From assembly GCA_934047225.1 (NCBI GenBank), contig OW203997.1:8728417-8792416 (forward strand): DNA of 64,000 bases, written 5' to 3'. Each line of letters begins with the position of its first letter. Within the stretch, counting starts at the first letter, position 1. This document shows, piece after piece, positions 22,005 through 32,313 of the stretch. The position numbers and the translations under genes were made by a program. The notes beneath the pieces were generated by a model. That model saw only the letters and a list, made by a program, of their open reading frames with translations. It had not been told where the DNA came from and searched no databases. This stretch comes from Ypsolopha sequella (Eukaryota > Arthropoda > Insecta > Lepidoptera > Ypsolophidae).

Positions 22005-22370
22005 TCATCCATCCATCCATCCATCAGCCTAGTTCGTCCACTGCTGGACATAAGCCTTTCCAGGACTTTGCCACTCCCGGCGGTCATCCTGGAAGAATTG
22101 CCCATACTTACACACGCTGGGAGCGCGGTGCCGGAACCCTAGCACCAATGACGCCGCTGCCCATCACGAGGCTGTTCCATATAAGTCCCGGCTATTAGGG
22201 ATGGATATTAACCGCCATCCATCGGTCCCAGGCATGGTGGGCCTCCTGGTTTTTTGCTTGTGAGCTGTCCTCTTACTCTCCCCCGAATGACTTCGAGGGG
22301 GTCTCCAAGATGGTGGTACCTCCACAGTCGAGCCCGGCATCAGCTCTACCACCTTATACAAATACAATTG
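22005..22370 (-). repeat. Truncated LINE 3' end (ggatgg-tailed), copy 1
   Basis: Read on the minus strand it ends in (ggat)n, the reverse of ccatccatccatcc, preceded by tccagcagtggacgaac. Other blocks, on the plus strand, are ttgccactcccggcggtca, ggcatggtgggcctcctgg and cgagcccggcatcagctcta. The pattern 'ccagcagtgga' followed by a ggat/gatg tail is typical of RTE-class LINE 3' ends in Lepidoptera; this class call is inference. Related copies lie at 22465-22690, 25345-25500, 53750-54070 and 56140-56495. Confidence 0.75.
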
Positions 22371-22464
22371 TATAGCAATATTTCCCAGGCAAAGTTGTTT
22401 GTTTTATACAATTTTTGTTACGAATTCTATCTCAAAAACTAAACTAGTGAGGAGTTTGGAATAT

Positions 22465-22690
22465 CTCTATGCGGTGCCGGAACCCTCGCACCAGTGACAC
22501 CGCTGCCCGTTATAAGGCTCGGCTACTAGGGATGGATATACCTTCATCCATCGGTCCCAGGCATGGTGGGCCTCCTGGTTTTTGCCTGTGAGCTGTCGTC
22601 TTACTCTCCCCCGAATTACTTCGAGGGGGTCTCCAAGTATGATGGTGGTACCTCCACAGTCGAGCCCGGCATCAGCTCTACCACCTGTCT
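22465..22690 (-). repeat. Truncated LINE 3' end, copy 2, without the tail
   Basis: Starts at gcggtgccggaaccctcg and runs through ggcatggtgggcctcctgg and acctccacagtcgagccc, but lacks the ggat tail. It lies about 95 bp after copy 1 in the same orientation, which suggests a local duplication with deletion rather than an independent insertion. Confidence 0.7.
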
Positions 22691-23439
22691 ACATACATCA
22701 TGTCAGAAATATCGGCACCTTGAACGAATTCGCTTCCCTTGCCCAACGTCGCACTTCACCCCAGTCTGCTAACCATAGAATTAGTACACGACATCTATGG
22801 TACTGATGGGGCGAGGCCGGGGTAAAGTGCATATTCTTTCGAGTTGCCGAGATATTTTCGACGGATTATACAAGACAGGGACTAGGTAACAAAAAAAAAG
22901 AAAAAGTTTATCTATCTACATTAAAATGTACTTGTACAAGACCTAGAAAGATTTTTTTTTCTTTGGAATTGATATTATGATCACAAGGTGCGACAGACCA
23001 ATTTACGCAAGTCTTTGAAGTTGGCTCGACGCCATTATGTGGAACCTTCGCTTCATTCATGATCCGGATAACTTGATGTGTGTACTTCGTGGTGCCATCT
23101 TGAAATTACACGTAAGAGTGTAGATCAGGTATGGGCAACCTTTTGTAAGTTGCGGGCCAAAATTTTGGATGTCAACGAAATCGCGGGCCGGAGATTGTCG
23201 TGAAAACGAAAACGGTTTATGTTAGACATTTTACAAAACAATAAATACCAAGCAAGAGTGCTGCTACATTTGGATCCGCGTCACGATCCGGACTGCCTAT
23301 TACTTACTAGTTTTAGTATTGTTTTATCGATTGTGATAATTTTTAAGGTAAACATACAAATAAGCAATTAGTACTAGTAGAAATAAACGATTACGTCTGT
23401 ATTGTGATTAAAATACATAGTTTAATTAATTAATTTATT
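22691..23439. other. Spacer with a possible hAT-like terminus
   Basis: At 23126 caggtatgggcaacctttt, then gcgggccaaaattt, resembles the end of known hAT elements (CAGGGGTGGGCAAC type), but no matching second end was found. The rest is featureless. Confidence 0.4.
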
Positions 23440-23600
23440 TTTATTTATTACACTTAATGTACATTTACACAAAAACATGAAAAAAAAAACATTAAAAATA
23501 TTTTACAGTGCACAAAGGCGGCACTTATTGCTAATAGCAATATCTTCCAGGCAACTTTTGGGTGAAAAAGAAAACAGAAAAAAATAAAGAGGAGCGTGTA
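23440..23600 (-). repeat. LINE 3' UTR fragment (CR1/L2-like), copy 1
   Basis: gtgcacaaaggcggcactta, ttgctaatagcaatatcttc and caggcaacttttgg are the reverse complement of 41300-41400. A third, more diverged copy is at 35070-35300. The words tgcctggaagatattgct and taagtgccgcc are typical of arthropod LINE 3' UTRs. Confidence 0.7.
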
Positions 23601-23994
23601 AATGTCACGAAATTAAACATAAGAGTAAACTACATAATTCCTTACGCTATAATAAACAAGTACATAAACATACACAAAAATATAAAATAAATAATATAAT
23701 AAATATACTTGTTAAAAAGTTAAAATGTGAGGGGCAAAATTACATTATTACTAGCCATATACTATAACACACAGTTAAATAAAAAAAATTGTGAGATATA
23801 TTTCGGGCCATTCACAATGAAGTAAAAAGGAAAATATAACAGTTAGGTAAAAAAACAAAAAAAATAAAACTTTTTACTTTCAACCTATTTAAATAGGTAA
23901 ATTTTTTATTTTACTGTGTTTTATGTATTTATAATCATTCAAAAAGACAAAAAGTCAATATTTATTAGCCATATACTAGTAATATAGAACAATT
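23601..23994. other. Very AT-rich non-coding sequence
   Basis: Mainly A-rich runs. attagccatatac appears twice (23749 and 23964 regions), hinting at an old internal duplication. No gene. Confidence 0.4.
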
Positions 23995-24180
23995 GTAAGA
24001 TGGTACTAAAGATTGTAGCTGGGTATGTATATTACTCGACAGGCGGGAGTGCGGGCGATTTCATATTGCCATGTATGTACTCGCCTGCACACCATACCTT
24101 GTCACGTACTACCTATATATGTAGATGGTTAAAAGTCAAAAGCGATAAAAGAGTCAAATAAATAGTTATGCAAGTTACTC
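23995..24180 (-). repeat. Dispersed repeat family F, copy 2
   Basis: Reverse complement of 13480-13610 for the words tagctgggtatgt, gtcaaaagcgataaaag and aataaatagttatg. The interior at 24030-24120 (gcgggagtgcgggcgattt) has no counterpart at 13480. Confidence 0.6.
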
Positions 24181-24361
24181 TACTACGTGTAACTACTAAC
24201 CATAATGTGAACCTGGCTTTACGACTTCTTAGCGACTACTCATAATTAAAAATTAAAAAATTAACCGTTACTTGTATCTTAATTAAAACTAAAATTTATA
24301 TTAAATTATTTATGTATACACGAGAATTAAATGAAAACGGCATCTTACTATTATATAAGTA

Positions 24362-24480
24362 TATCCATGCATATTATTATTATTATTATATCCATACATA
24401 TTTCACAGATTTCAGCACATACACTTCACACGCACACACACTCTCACACCCTCTCAAACACATACACCATCTCACACTTT
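24362..24480 (+). repeat. Microsatellites: (att)n then CA-rich
   Basis: attattattattattata near 24371, followed by cacacgcacacacactctca near 24430 and further ctc/cac-rich text. Two overlapping frames here are low-complexity and not coding. Confidence 0.8.
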
Positions 24481-25344
24481 CTCCTACTAACAAAAGCACA
24501 AAAACAATGTAACAAGGGAAGAACGGTCCCTCCTAATACAGGCTAAAAGGAGGGCCAAAGAATTGTGAAAATTACATGTGTATAAATAAAAAAAAAAGTA
24601 ATTTGTATTTGTATAATAATTTATGTACGCTATTTACACGTACAGACGACTTTCGTCATGGTTTTGTAGAAATGTAACATATTTTTAGAAATATAATACT
24701 GGACTTCCTTATCTGCAAGTCATTGAGGATCATATACCGAATGAATCAAGATATCAGAAAAGCCTAAATATTTGGACATCGGCCAACTCTTGCCGAAAAG
24801 CAGACTTTCATTGTCTATTTTCAGACCATAACCATTATTTTTCTGACGAATATAATAAAATACCAGCTAAGTCATCTGATCACATATTGGCTAAATTATC
24901 TTTTCTGCTTAATTGACCATCGATCACTTTAGTACGTACATGTACCAAAAAGCCTTCCTTTTTGTGTAACAATCGCAAGTCCCTTTAAATTAGGGTAACG
25001 AAAATGTAAATAAATTTGGAAACAATTTCAAATGCAAATATTCAAATTCAAATAATTTATTTGCAAAGTAGGTATATATAATACACGTTTCACAAGTCAA
25101 AATTTAATCTTATAAAAATAAATGTAATAAAATATTAAATGTACATGATCTAGAAATAGATTAAAGGTTTATTTAATTTATGTAGCAATATATATACGCT
25201 TAAAGTGATAGGTAAAATATATACTATACAAGGTGAAATCCAATCAACCGCCCGAACCCATACCGGAGACCCGGACAGGGACCAGGAACAAGGTTCAATG
25301 ATGACTAACCTACTCTAATGGAAGTAAATAAGCTTTTCAAATCT
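24481..25344. other. Spacer with an AT-rich LINE-tail-like patch
   Basis: caaatgcaaatattcaaatt and caaataatttatttgcaaag near 25030-25070 resemble (antisense) LINE tails of the ttgaatttgaa kind. Nothing else recognised. Confidence 0.4.
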
Positions 25345-25500
25345 GCTATATCCATCCATCCAATCATCCATCAGCTTAGTTCGTCCACTGCTGGACATGG
25401 GCCTTTCCAAGATTTTGCAACTGTTAGCTGTCCTCCTGGAAGAAATGCCCTGCTCATACACCTGGGCAGGCGGGTTGGTGAGAGCTGTGACGAAACTCTC
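25345..25500 (-). repeat. Truncated LINE 3' end (ggatgg-tailed), copy 3, diverged
   Basis: atccatccatccaatcatcc, then agcttagttcgtccactgc and gggcaggcgggttggtgag. It differs from the other copies at many places, so it is older. Confidence 0.7.
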
Positions 25501-26369
25501 TATTGAGACTATAATTGTGATAAAAGAGAATTAACAAAAATCATAATAAGCTTTTTCTTTGTGCAAAAATCTCATTAAAACAAATTAAATAAATATTTCA
25601 AGACAAAATTAGAATTAACCTATTGTATTTTTATTTAAATCTTTTAGCAGCTTTTGCCTTGTCTGGCTTGAATACCTAACATAAAACGTCATTTACCTCT
25701 CGCGCTCCTTGCGTCTACCTAGGAAACAAGCAGAAACTTTTACACTTCTTACCACATTGCATAATATTTATACCCCAAACTACAGCATACGCCCCGCAAC
25801 GTTGCCCGTGGGATCCCGATTCACCAGATCCCGTGGAAATTTATTAAAATCCCTTCTTAGTGAATGTCTACGTCACACAAGAAACCTACAGTCCAAATTT
25901 CATGATCCTAAGGCTGGACCGTTTGATCTGGGCGTTAGCAGATCAATCAGTTAGTCAGAGACAGTCAGGGTATTAGTTTATGTGTATTTTAGGTAGATAC
26001 GAGTGTGTGCAGTAAACATACCCACATAGATTTAAAAAGATCTAGAAGAGAGATTTGTCACACCACAGACACCGTTATCTCACAGACAAAGCAATAAAAT
26101 TAAAAGTATAAATAAGTCCCGTTATGAATGAATATCCCGAGATTGCGTCGGAACAGTTTGGCTGATCGCCAGGAATTGGGACGTAGGATGGCAGGGTGCT
26201 GGTACTGCTAGAGTCGAATACAGAAGGGACAGCAGCAGCCAAGACCCTTCTTCATACAAGTCTTTAAAAAAAATACAGTTTTGTACCCAAAGGGTGCCAA
26301 ACGAACGCTACTCTAAGCCTAAGTAAGTGGTAGATAAGTATTAAATACTATATGCACCTAAATTCTTAA
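25501..26369. other. Spacer, no gene recognised
   Basis: 25700-25960 is less AT-rich and contains the frame fragment RQAETFTLLTTLHNIYTP, but no domain was recognised. 26150-26280 (tggctgatcgccaggaattg) may be a repeat remnant. Confidence 0.4.
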
Positions 26370-26456
26370 AAACTCATTGGCGCATGCCCGGCCGGAAATT
26401 GAACCTGGATCTCAAGATTGAGAGGCCAGTGTTCTACCTCTGAGCTACCGCCACTT
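26370..26456 (-). repeat. tRNA-derived SINE head (minus strand)
   Basis: On the minus strand: agtggcggtagctcagaggt, agaacactggcctctcaat, cttgagatccaggttcaat, ttccggccgggcatgcgcc. The tRNA-like A box (tagctcagagg) and B box (ggttcaattt) are recognisable and match 56907-56990. It is a polymerase III promoter relic in a SINE, not a working tRNA gene. Confidence 0.78.
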
Positions 26457-28490
26457 TTTATTATCTGTTAGTATATTTTAAATTCATTTATTTATTTTAT
26501 TTATTTAATGTAGTTTTAAACTTAACTTAATACTGTTTAATTTAAAATCTTAAGCTTTTATATTTTTTAATAATATATTGTAGGTATATAAAACGCATAG
26601 TTTAATTCGTTTATTATGAATGCTGAATCCACTTTTTATGGAGAGAGGAGAGTAATGTGTCATTTTCATATACAATATGTTTTATAAGTACTCATAATGT
26701 TATAAGCTCTCCGTCTGTGGATCTTAAATAAAAAAAATCCTTCATCTTCAATTTTCTGAGGGAATCCAAAAATGTTGAGGGTCACGACTCTGGCTTTTTT
26801 GACGTTAGAAAAAATGTTTTCTGAAAATAAAATGCATTATTAGAGTGACATACATTTAATCCCGGGAAAACGCAAACGAAATCAGCGCGGGCAAAGCCCT
26901 GGGTAAAAGCTAGTACATAATAATAATTACCTATGAAATTGCTGAAATTTGTTTTTATTTTCAGTTTGATTATAAAAATAAAGTCTTCAAAAACAGTTCG
27001 TCCTAAGTGCCATCCATTTCCATGACAAGATTCGTAATAATTTCTTACAGCTGACACTTTTCAAAAATTAAATTAATGTTGCTGTTAGCTTAATGTTGTC
27101 TCGTTCATACACAAAAGAAATTACATAATTTGAATTTGTCATTCCTAAAAAAAATGCTAGTACTGAAAAATGAGTTTTCTTAAAATTCTCTATAGAAAAA
27201 GGCCATTTCATATGTAAAGATCTAATATATGTTTTATAGGTATGAAGTGTCTTGTCAATCTCATATTGCTGTTTGGCATGAAAACCTTATTGTACTTTCC
27301 TGGAAAAATACATGAAAATAAATATTCGCTTGCGTGGTAAATAACAAGTGTCCAGCGTGTTTGTAGAGTCAGAAGGGACGTGGGCGAAATTGAACGATAC
27401 TATCGCAGAATTTTCGGGGTCAGACACAGCATTAGGTTTTTAAATGGCCGACCCAATTTTCAGCAATTGGGCTGAAAGTTAAGCTGGTTGTAGTCCTGAA
27501 AAATTAGTGTGCGCTTTCAATCTTTAGAGTATGGAATGATGAATAAAGCATAATAAATAATATAATATAAATGAATAGAGATTTATTAACATAAAAATCT
27601 AAATGAAAATAACAAAAAACTATTAAATAAAAAACCAAGTTTCATTGAAATAAAACTTTGACATTAGCTCGTTGTATTGCAGTCCTTGGCCGAGGTACGC
27701 GCCAACTAAATTTTGTTTTTCAAAGTGTGTTATTTATTATTCACGGAGACAAAATGTGTGTGGCAACTACAAAACTTGCAATCAGTTTGTTTTAAATGAT
27801 GTCCCACCGAAGCATAATTCCCTTATATATCCATCTACTAGTTAATAACTACACAGTATAATCCATCTCTTCATAAACGAAGTTATAACAGTATCTCAGT
27901 CATAGCTCATTCAAAATTGCAGCCAATCTCCCCTTTTTACAGCTGAAAAATCGAGAAAACTCGTCGGTAGTCCGGTTAAAGTTATTTTTGTGTTCCGCTT
28001 AGACTATTACAGTCTCATTCATACGACGCGATAAAAATAGGTTTCTGTCTTCGTAGGATTTATTCATTTAGTTAATGCGAATTTATTGCACTTTTACTGG
28101 CGCGAAAACATTCGGTGTTTTTTGGGTGTAAAAACGAAAAGACGTACACCTACCGGTAAGAAGCATTAAAAGCTCTGAGTTAATAGGCAGGTTTCTTTAA
28201 ATATGGACATCTACTGCAAAATAATTAACACATACAAAGAACAATATCAATATAAGAACAGAAAAACTTAAATAACAGAAATTTTAATTAAATACCCTAA
28301 AACAAAACCTTACCTATAAATTAAAACATACAAAAGATTTTTTCAAAATCACCGCCGCCAATTGGTCTCTAAGAGGCTGGAAGCATTCCCTCGTTGGACT
28401 GTTGAGCTAATACGGTGCCCGAACTATGCATGCCCCAGCCCTTCCGTCCTCCGAAACATCGCGAAGATATTTCCTTGAATGTGCTAATAG
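26457..28490. other. Non-coding spacer
   Basis: At 26880-26916 gcgcgggcaaagccctggg and taaaagctagtac is a worn copy of the terminus seen at 19050-19078. No genes were recognised. A reverse frame at 26782-27057 overlaps that terminus and is not taken as a gene. Confidence 0.4.
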
Positions 28491-28498
28491 GTACTTAA

Positions 28499-29412
28499 GG
28501 TGATTAGTATCGCCAAATTAGTAGCTCGATGTTTGTCGGTACAAATATCGACGGAAATGACATTGAAATAACGTTCATATCAGCGCGTAATACATAGTGG
28601 CTGTTACGACGCTCTCTTCGTCCTCGATAGGGCGAAATAGGAAAAAATAATACTTTTCACATGGACGTGATAGGCGATTACCGTCACCAAATTAGCAGCT
28701 CGATGTTTGTCTGTATGAATATCGACGGAAGCGACATTGAAATAACGTTCAAATCAGTGCACAACGCGTGGTGGCTGTTACGACGCTCGCTGCGTCCTTG
28801 AAAGGGCAAAATAGGAGAAAATAATACTTTTCACATGGGCGTCATTGTTCCATTAAATAATTCTATGTTATATTTATAGCTATCAAGTTTATCTATTTAT
28901 CAAAGCATAAATGAATTAAATCACCTAAGCCGCTTAGGAGCAGTAGAAAATTCAAGCCAAAAAAACACCATTCAGTTGAAACAATTTTTCATATAGAAGT
29001 TTTGGTGGTACGAAAAAGAAAAATGTTGCATATGTTGTCCTAAAGTTGATAATCCATAATACATTTTTTCAATATTTTTGGTTTGGCCATAAAAGAGAAG
29101 TAGGCTTTAGAAAGTACCCATTTGGCGATATTAAGGGCCTTAATAATACTATGTTATTTTTATAGCTATCATGTTTATCTATTACTCAAAGCATAAATGA
29201 ATTAAATCGACCAAGCCGCATAGGAACAGCAGGGAATGCAAGCCAAAAAACAAAATTTTTTTTATTTACAAATTTTGTTATTATAAAAAGAAATATGTTG
29301 CATACGTTGTGCTAAAGTTAATAATTAATTAGTTAATTTTTTTTTATATTTTTGTTTCGGCCATAAACGAGGAGTAGGCTTTAGAAAGTACACTTTGGCG
29401 ATACCAAGCCCC
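28499..29412 (+). mobile_element. TTAA MITE, outer copy, split by another copy of itself
   Basis: 28499-28670 is the left part and 29144-29412 the right part of one element. Between them sits a complete second copy (28673-29139). The left boundary is TTAA (28495-28498) and the right end is cgataccaagcccctttat, where the final TTAA has changed. Compared with the single copy at 52822-53277, about 10 bp at the insertion point are missing. Confidence 0.8.
28673..29139 (+). mobile_element. TTAA MITE, inner copy, 467 bp
   Basis: Begins ggcgattaccgtcaccaaa and ends tttggcgatattaagggcc, followed by TTAA (29140-29143). Very close to 48532-48999. The ends form short inverted repeats (GGC...CGCCAAA type). 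TTAA flanks are the mark of piggyBac-type elements, so a piggyBac-derived MITE is the likely class. Left of it only gata remains of the expected TTAA. Confidence 0.82.
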
Positions 29413-30054
29413 TTTATAAGTCAATAAGGTAACGTAATAAAATAAAGTGTTGACAGTAGGTATGATAAAAGCCGCTCTGAAATTCATCACGCTATTTGGT
29501 GAAGTTACTTAAGAGACTGGTCAGACCTGATGGGACTTGATGGATCTGCCTTCTAACGAGTACGTTAAATTTTTATGTCACCAATCCATCAATTTTAATT
29601 CAGAACACAGTCAAGCCGAAAGTGTAGTTAGAAAATACAAGTCACTTGGTGATGTGAGTACAGATTTAGAAACCGAATACAGCTAAGAATGGAACATATT
29701 TTAGGAAATAAAGCAGATTGTAAAAGATTTATGTTCAAATTGTGTTAAAACATAAAATAAGGTCATGTGATACAACTTTAATTGTTACAGGTAAAATAAT
29801 ATAGGTACGGACTTTCGCGTTTAAACTGTGGCGATTCTACACAATGGCAACAATTGAAAACACATATTTCAGTTTCTGGCTTAGAATATCTCTGTTTGGT
29901 AAACCAATTTTAATTTTAAAGCCTTCTAAGGGCTTGATTTATAAATTATTATTATTCTATCGTACGAGTATTTTGTTAATAAATATATTATATTTTGCTT
30001 ATTTAAGCTTTATTTATTTCTTTTGTTTATTTATCAATATTAAAATAATAAAAA
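29413..30054. other. Non-coding spacer
   Basis: AT-rich; a forward frame at 29844-30083 is hydrophobic and low-complexity with no recognisable domain. No repeat shared with the window. Confidence 0.4.
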
Positions 30055-30120
30055 TGGGTTTTTACTCGATATATTTCGGCTAGGTTCATACAGTGGTATG
30101 GGGCCGTCATCAGTCAAATG
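30055..30120 (-). ncRNA. Hammerhead-like ribozyme core 1 (Penelope-like type)
   Basis: On the minus strand: ctgatgacggc, a loop, then gccgaaatatatcgag. It has the CUGAUGA and GAAA boxes around a short stem (ggc/gcc). The flanking stem I is weak in this copy. Penelope-like retroelements carry such minimal hammerheads in their terminal repeats. All copies here share one extra C after CUGANGA compared with the textbook core. Confidence 0.5.
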
Positions 30121-30311
30121 CTTGGTAATGGATGAATATTTTAATAAAACATATTTTACACAAAAAGAGCAGTGTTCAGATAATATCAAAAGTAATCACC
30201 ACCATCTGTAGAGAAACCTATTTATTTAGAAAAAAGTTACTAAAATTGTTAACAAGTGTCACTTTTACCTTTTTATTTCATATACCTAACTTATCTGTCA
30301 ATATTTTGTTG

Positions 30312-30360
30312 CATTCGACTGACGACGGCCCCATACCGTGTGCCGAAATATATCGAGTAA
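30312..30360 (+). ncRNA. Hammerhead-like ribozyme core 2
   Basis: Plus strand: ttcga, ctgacgacggcc, then gtgccgaaatata, then tcgag. CUGACGA and GAAA boxes flank stem II. ttcga and tcgag can pair as stem I. It is nearly the mirror image of core 1 across 30055-30365, so the two form an inverted pair about 190 bp apart. Confidence 0.55.
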
Positions 30361-30797
30361 AAACCTATTTCTGTCGTATTTTGTTATCCAAAAACTTGTA
30401 AACATAATTCCATATTGTTTACGAAATCATAGTAAACGATGCGTAGAATAGAAAAAGGTGATGAGTCGATTGTTTAAAAGCGCCTTTTACATTGTATAAA
30501 TTATTAATTTATAGCTACAAGTATATTAGGGGCCATAGTGAAACTGACTCATTAGTTCTATTGATTTACATCAGCAATAATAGTTAAGTTGTTGTAAACG
30601 GGATTATTAGCATTTCTCTCTGTTTATTTATGATTGTGATCGATTGGAGAGTTTTAAAATATACAAGTTGTAAATATAGCGCGGACATTTACTGAAATTA
30701 CTTGTTCTACTGTTTCTTCTCTCAGGAACATAAAATGTATATCTATATACAATGTTAATGGATGTTTCTTTTAAAGTTTTTAAAAAAAATATAAATA
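30361..30797. other. Non-coding spacer
   Basis: AT-rich. No tail, frame or shared repeat was recognised. Confidence 0.4.
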
Positions 30798-31060
30798 TGT
30801 GAGTGGTTGACCAAAAAGGAACCTCAAGGGAAAATAATTGATTTCGAGTAAATCGCGTTTGAAGTAGAAACAAGTTTGTATAGCTGTGTGTAGTAAGGTC
30901 TAATTTCTACAAAACTTTCTCGGCTCACAAAAATGAACTACGGTACCTAAAAATAATGCTGGTTAGACCAAAACAAAGCTAAAAGACCATAAATTCAAAA
31001 ATTCAAAAAAAAAAAATCGTTTTCCATCCCTCCAGGTCCCTTTTTGGTCAACCACTCACA
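30798..31060. mobile_element. TA-flanked MITE, 263 bp (Tc1/mariner-like)
   Basis: tgtgagtggttgaccaaaaa at the left is mirrored by tttttggtcaaccactcaca at the right. TA lies directly outside both ends (30796-30797, 31061-31062). The TA duplication fits Tc1/mariner-type MITEs. The interior is AT-rich without coding. Confidence 0.85.
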
Positions 31061-31097
31061 TATTTTATACTGATAAATAGGATATACTCAAGGAAAT

Positions 31098-31142
31098 CTC
31101 AAGACATATTTCGGGTCCGATCTGGACCCGGCATCAGTTGAG
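31098..31142 (-). ncRNA. Hammerhead-like ribozyme core 3 (best preserved)
   Basis: Minus strand: ctcaa, ctgatgc, cgggtcc, loop agatc, ggacccg, aaatatgtc, ttgag. Stem I ctcaa/ttgag and stem II gggtcc/ggaccc are perfect. GAAA is present and a GUC triplet stands just before the 3' strand of stem I, where hammerheads cleave. The CUGANGA box reads CUGAUGC, so its last A is changed and activity is doubtful. Confidence 0.6.
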
Positions 31143-31589
31143 TTTTGGTTAAAATAAATAGACATTGACATATATGATATAAAAGCACATGACATAATGA
31201 CATATAAAACCTAGACATATAAAATCTTTTTTTTTAAGGTGATTCTAACTTATACTAAACTATTGGCGTGAATTGACGTAGACCAATATCTTTTTCATTT
31301 TTAACTTCTTAACAAGAAAAACAAAATTAAGCACTTTTTACCGAGCGACTGAAAATAATTGACGTAAGAATTAGTTTAAACTCAAAAAAGGTGTAGTAAC
31401 TGGAAATGAAAAAAGAATGTTACGGTGGTTTGAACAACAAAAACTGGGTGAATTTCTGTATTAATTTATATTTCGATAGGCAAAGGACTTAATATCATGA
31501 TAAAAAAAAACCTTTTTATGAAAAATATTATTTTTTGTCTATCACTATCATCACTACATAGCATAAATCAAAGTCGCTTCCCGCTGTCT
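31143..31589. other. Non-coding spacer
   Basis: AT-rich; words tatgatataaaagcacatg and catataaaacctagacat are loosely repetitive. Nothing further. Confidence 0.35.
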
Positions 31590-31726
31590 GACCCTATGTA
31601 TGCTTAGATCTTTAAAACTACGCAACGGATTTTGATGCAGTTTTTTTTAATAGATAGAGTGATTCGAGAGGAAGGTTTATATGTATAAAACATGCCCGTG
31701 CAAAGCTGGGGCGGGTCGCTAGTGTG
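31590..31726 (+). repeat. Common lepidopteran repeat end (aaactacgcaacggatttt type)
   Basis: ctttaaaactacgcaacgga, ttttgatgcagtttttttt, atagatagagtgattcgaga and gcaaagctggggcgggtcg followed by ctagt is a block I know as very common in butterflies and moths. Whether it is a LINE 3' end or a Helitron-like end is not settled by this fragment. Confidence 0.7.
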
Positions 31727-31942
31727 GTATAAGAAAAAAATATTTTTTAAACAAAAGATAAATATTTTCAGTAAGTTTGCGGTAACACGAGAATTTGAGA
31801 ATCTTGTATATAATAAGTAAGGTTTGGTTTCTTAGTAATTTTCTCAGATGAGTCTTCAACTTATGTTATAGTCAACCACTTATGGTGGTCAATTTGTCAT
31901 TTTGAAAATGTGTCCTAGCTGTGGACCTTAAGCCGTCTGAAT

Positions 31943-32067
31943 TAGCAACACTGAATGAGATGCTAAAACAGCAATGTCCCAAGGCTTTCAGACTCACAAG
32001 CTGCGTGTCTGAGATTAAACGTCACTGATTAAGCATTGCTTTCTCATTCAGTGTAGTTAATTCAAAA
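31943..32067. repeat. Imperfect hairpin element
   Basis: gaattagcaacactgaatga at the left mirrors ctcattcagtgtagttaatt at the right, with agcattgct partly pairing inside. The loop is about 70 bp. No second copy was seen. Confidence 0.7.
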
Positions 32068-32140
32068 ACGTCTAAAAGGGGCTTTAGTTACCACTCTAAG
32101 GTAGTAAGATAGAAGAAGCTTATAATATATATTAGGGGGA

Positions 32141-32153
32141 GGGGGGGGGGGGG
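32141..32153 (+). repeat. Run of 13 G
   Basis: An uninterrupted G13 tract preceded by ggggga, very unusual in this AT-rich sequence. It could fold as a G-quadruplex or be an assembly length error. Confidence 0.85.
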
Positions 32154-32157
32154 TTAG

Positions 32158-32313
32158 GTACACACTTGTTCAAAGGGCCAAGTCCAAGCTCCCGGCGAAG
32201 AGCTTGTTCGACTTAATGATGAAAGTGGAAAAATCGAAAAAAATGTGACAGACAGAACTGTAGCAGATGTAAACCTATTGTCTCTGCCCAGTGCCAACCC
32301 ACCCTTTAGGTAG
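32158..32313 (+). CDS. Possible exon or coding remnant, unrecognised
   Basis: A 51-residue open stretch between TAG at 32155 and TAG at 32311. It has protein-like composition for this window: GQVQAPGEELVRLNDESGKI and NVTDRTVADVNLLSLPSANP. Neighbouring sequence is AT-rich, so the even codon use stands out. At 32308 ctttag/gtagac could be a donor site (AG|GTAG), which would make it an internal exon. No start codon leads it, and no clear acceptor lies at its left, where a G-tract is found. It may equally be a retrotransposon remnant. No domain is recognised. Confidence 0.3.
   Translation, partial: VHTCSKGQVQAPGEELVRLNDESGKIEKNVTDRTVADVNLLSLPSANPPFR

Noticed and set aside
23126..23210. hAT-like terminus caggtatgggcaacctttt
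   Set aside because: Resembles known ends, but the second end is missing within several kb; left as a note only.
24312..24546. Two overlapping forward frames
   Set aside because: They read through (att)n and (ca)n microsatellites.
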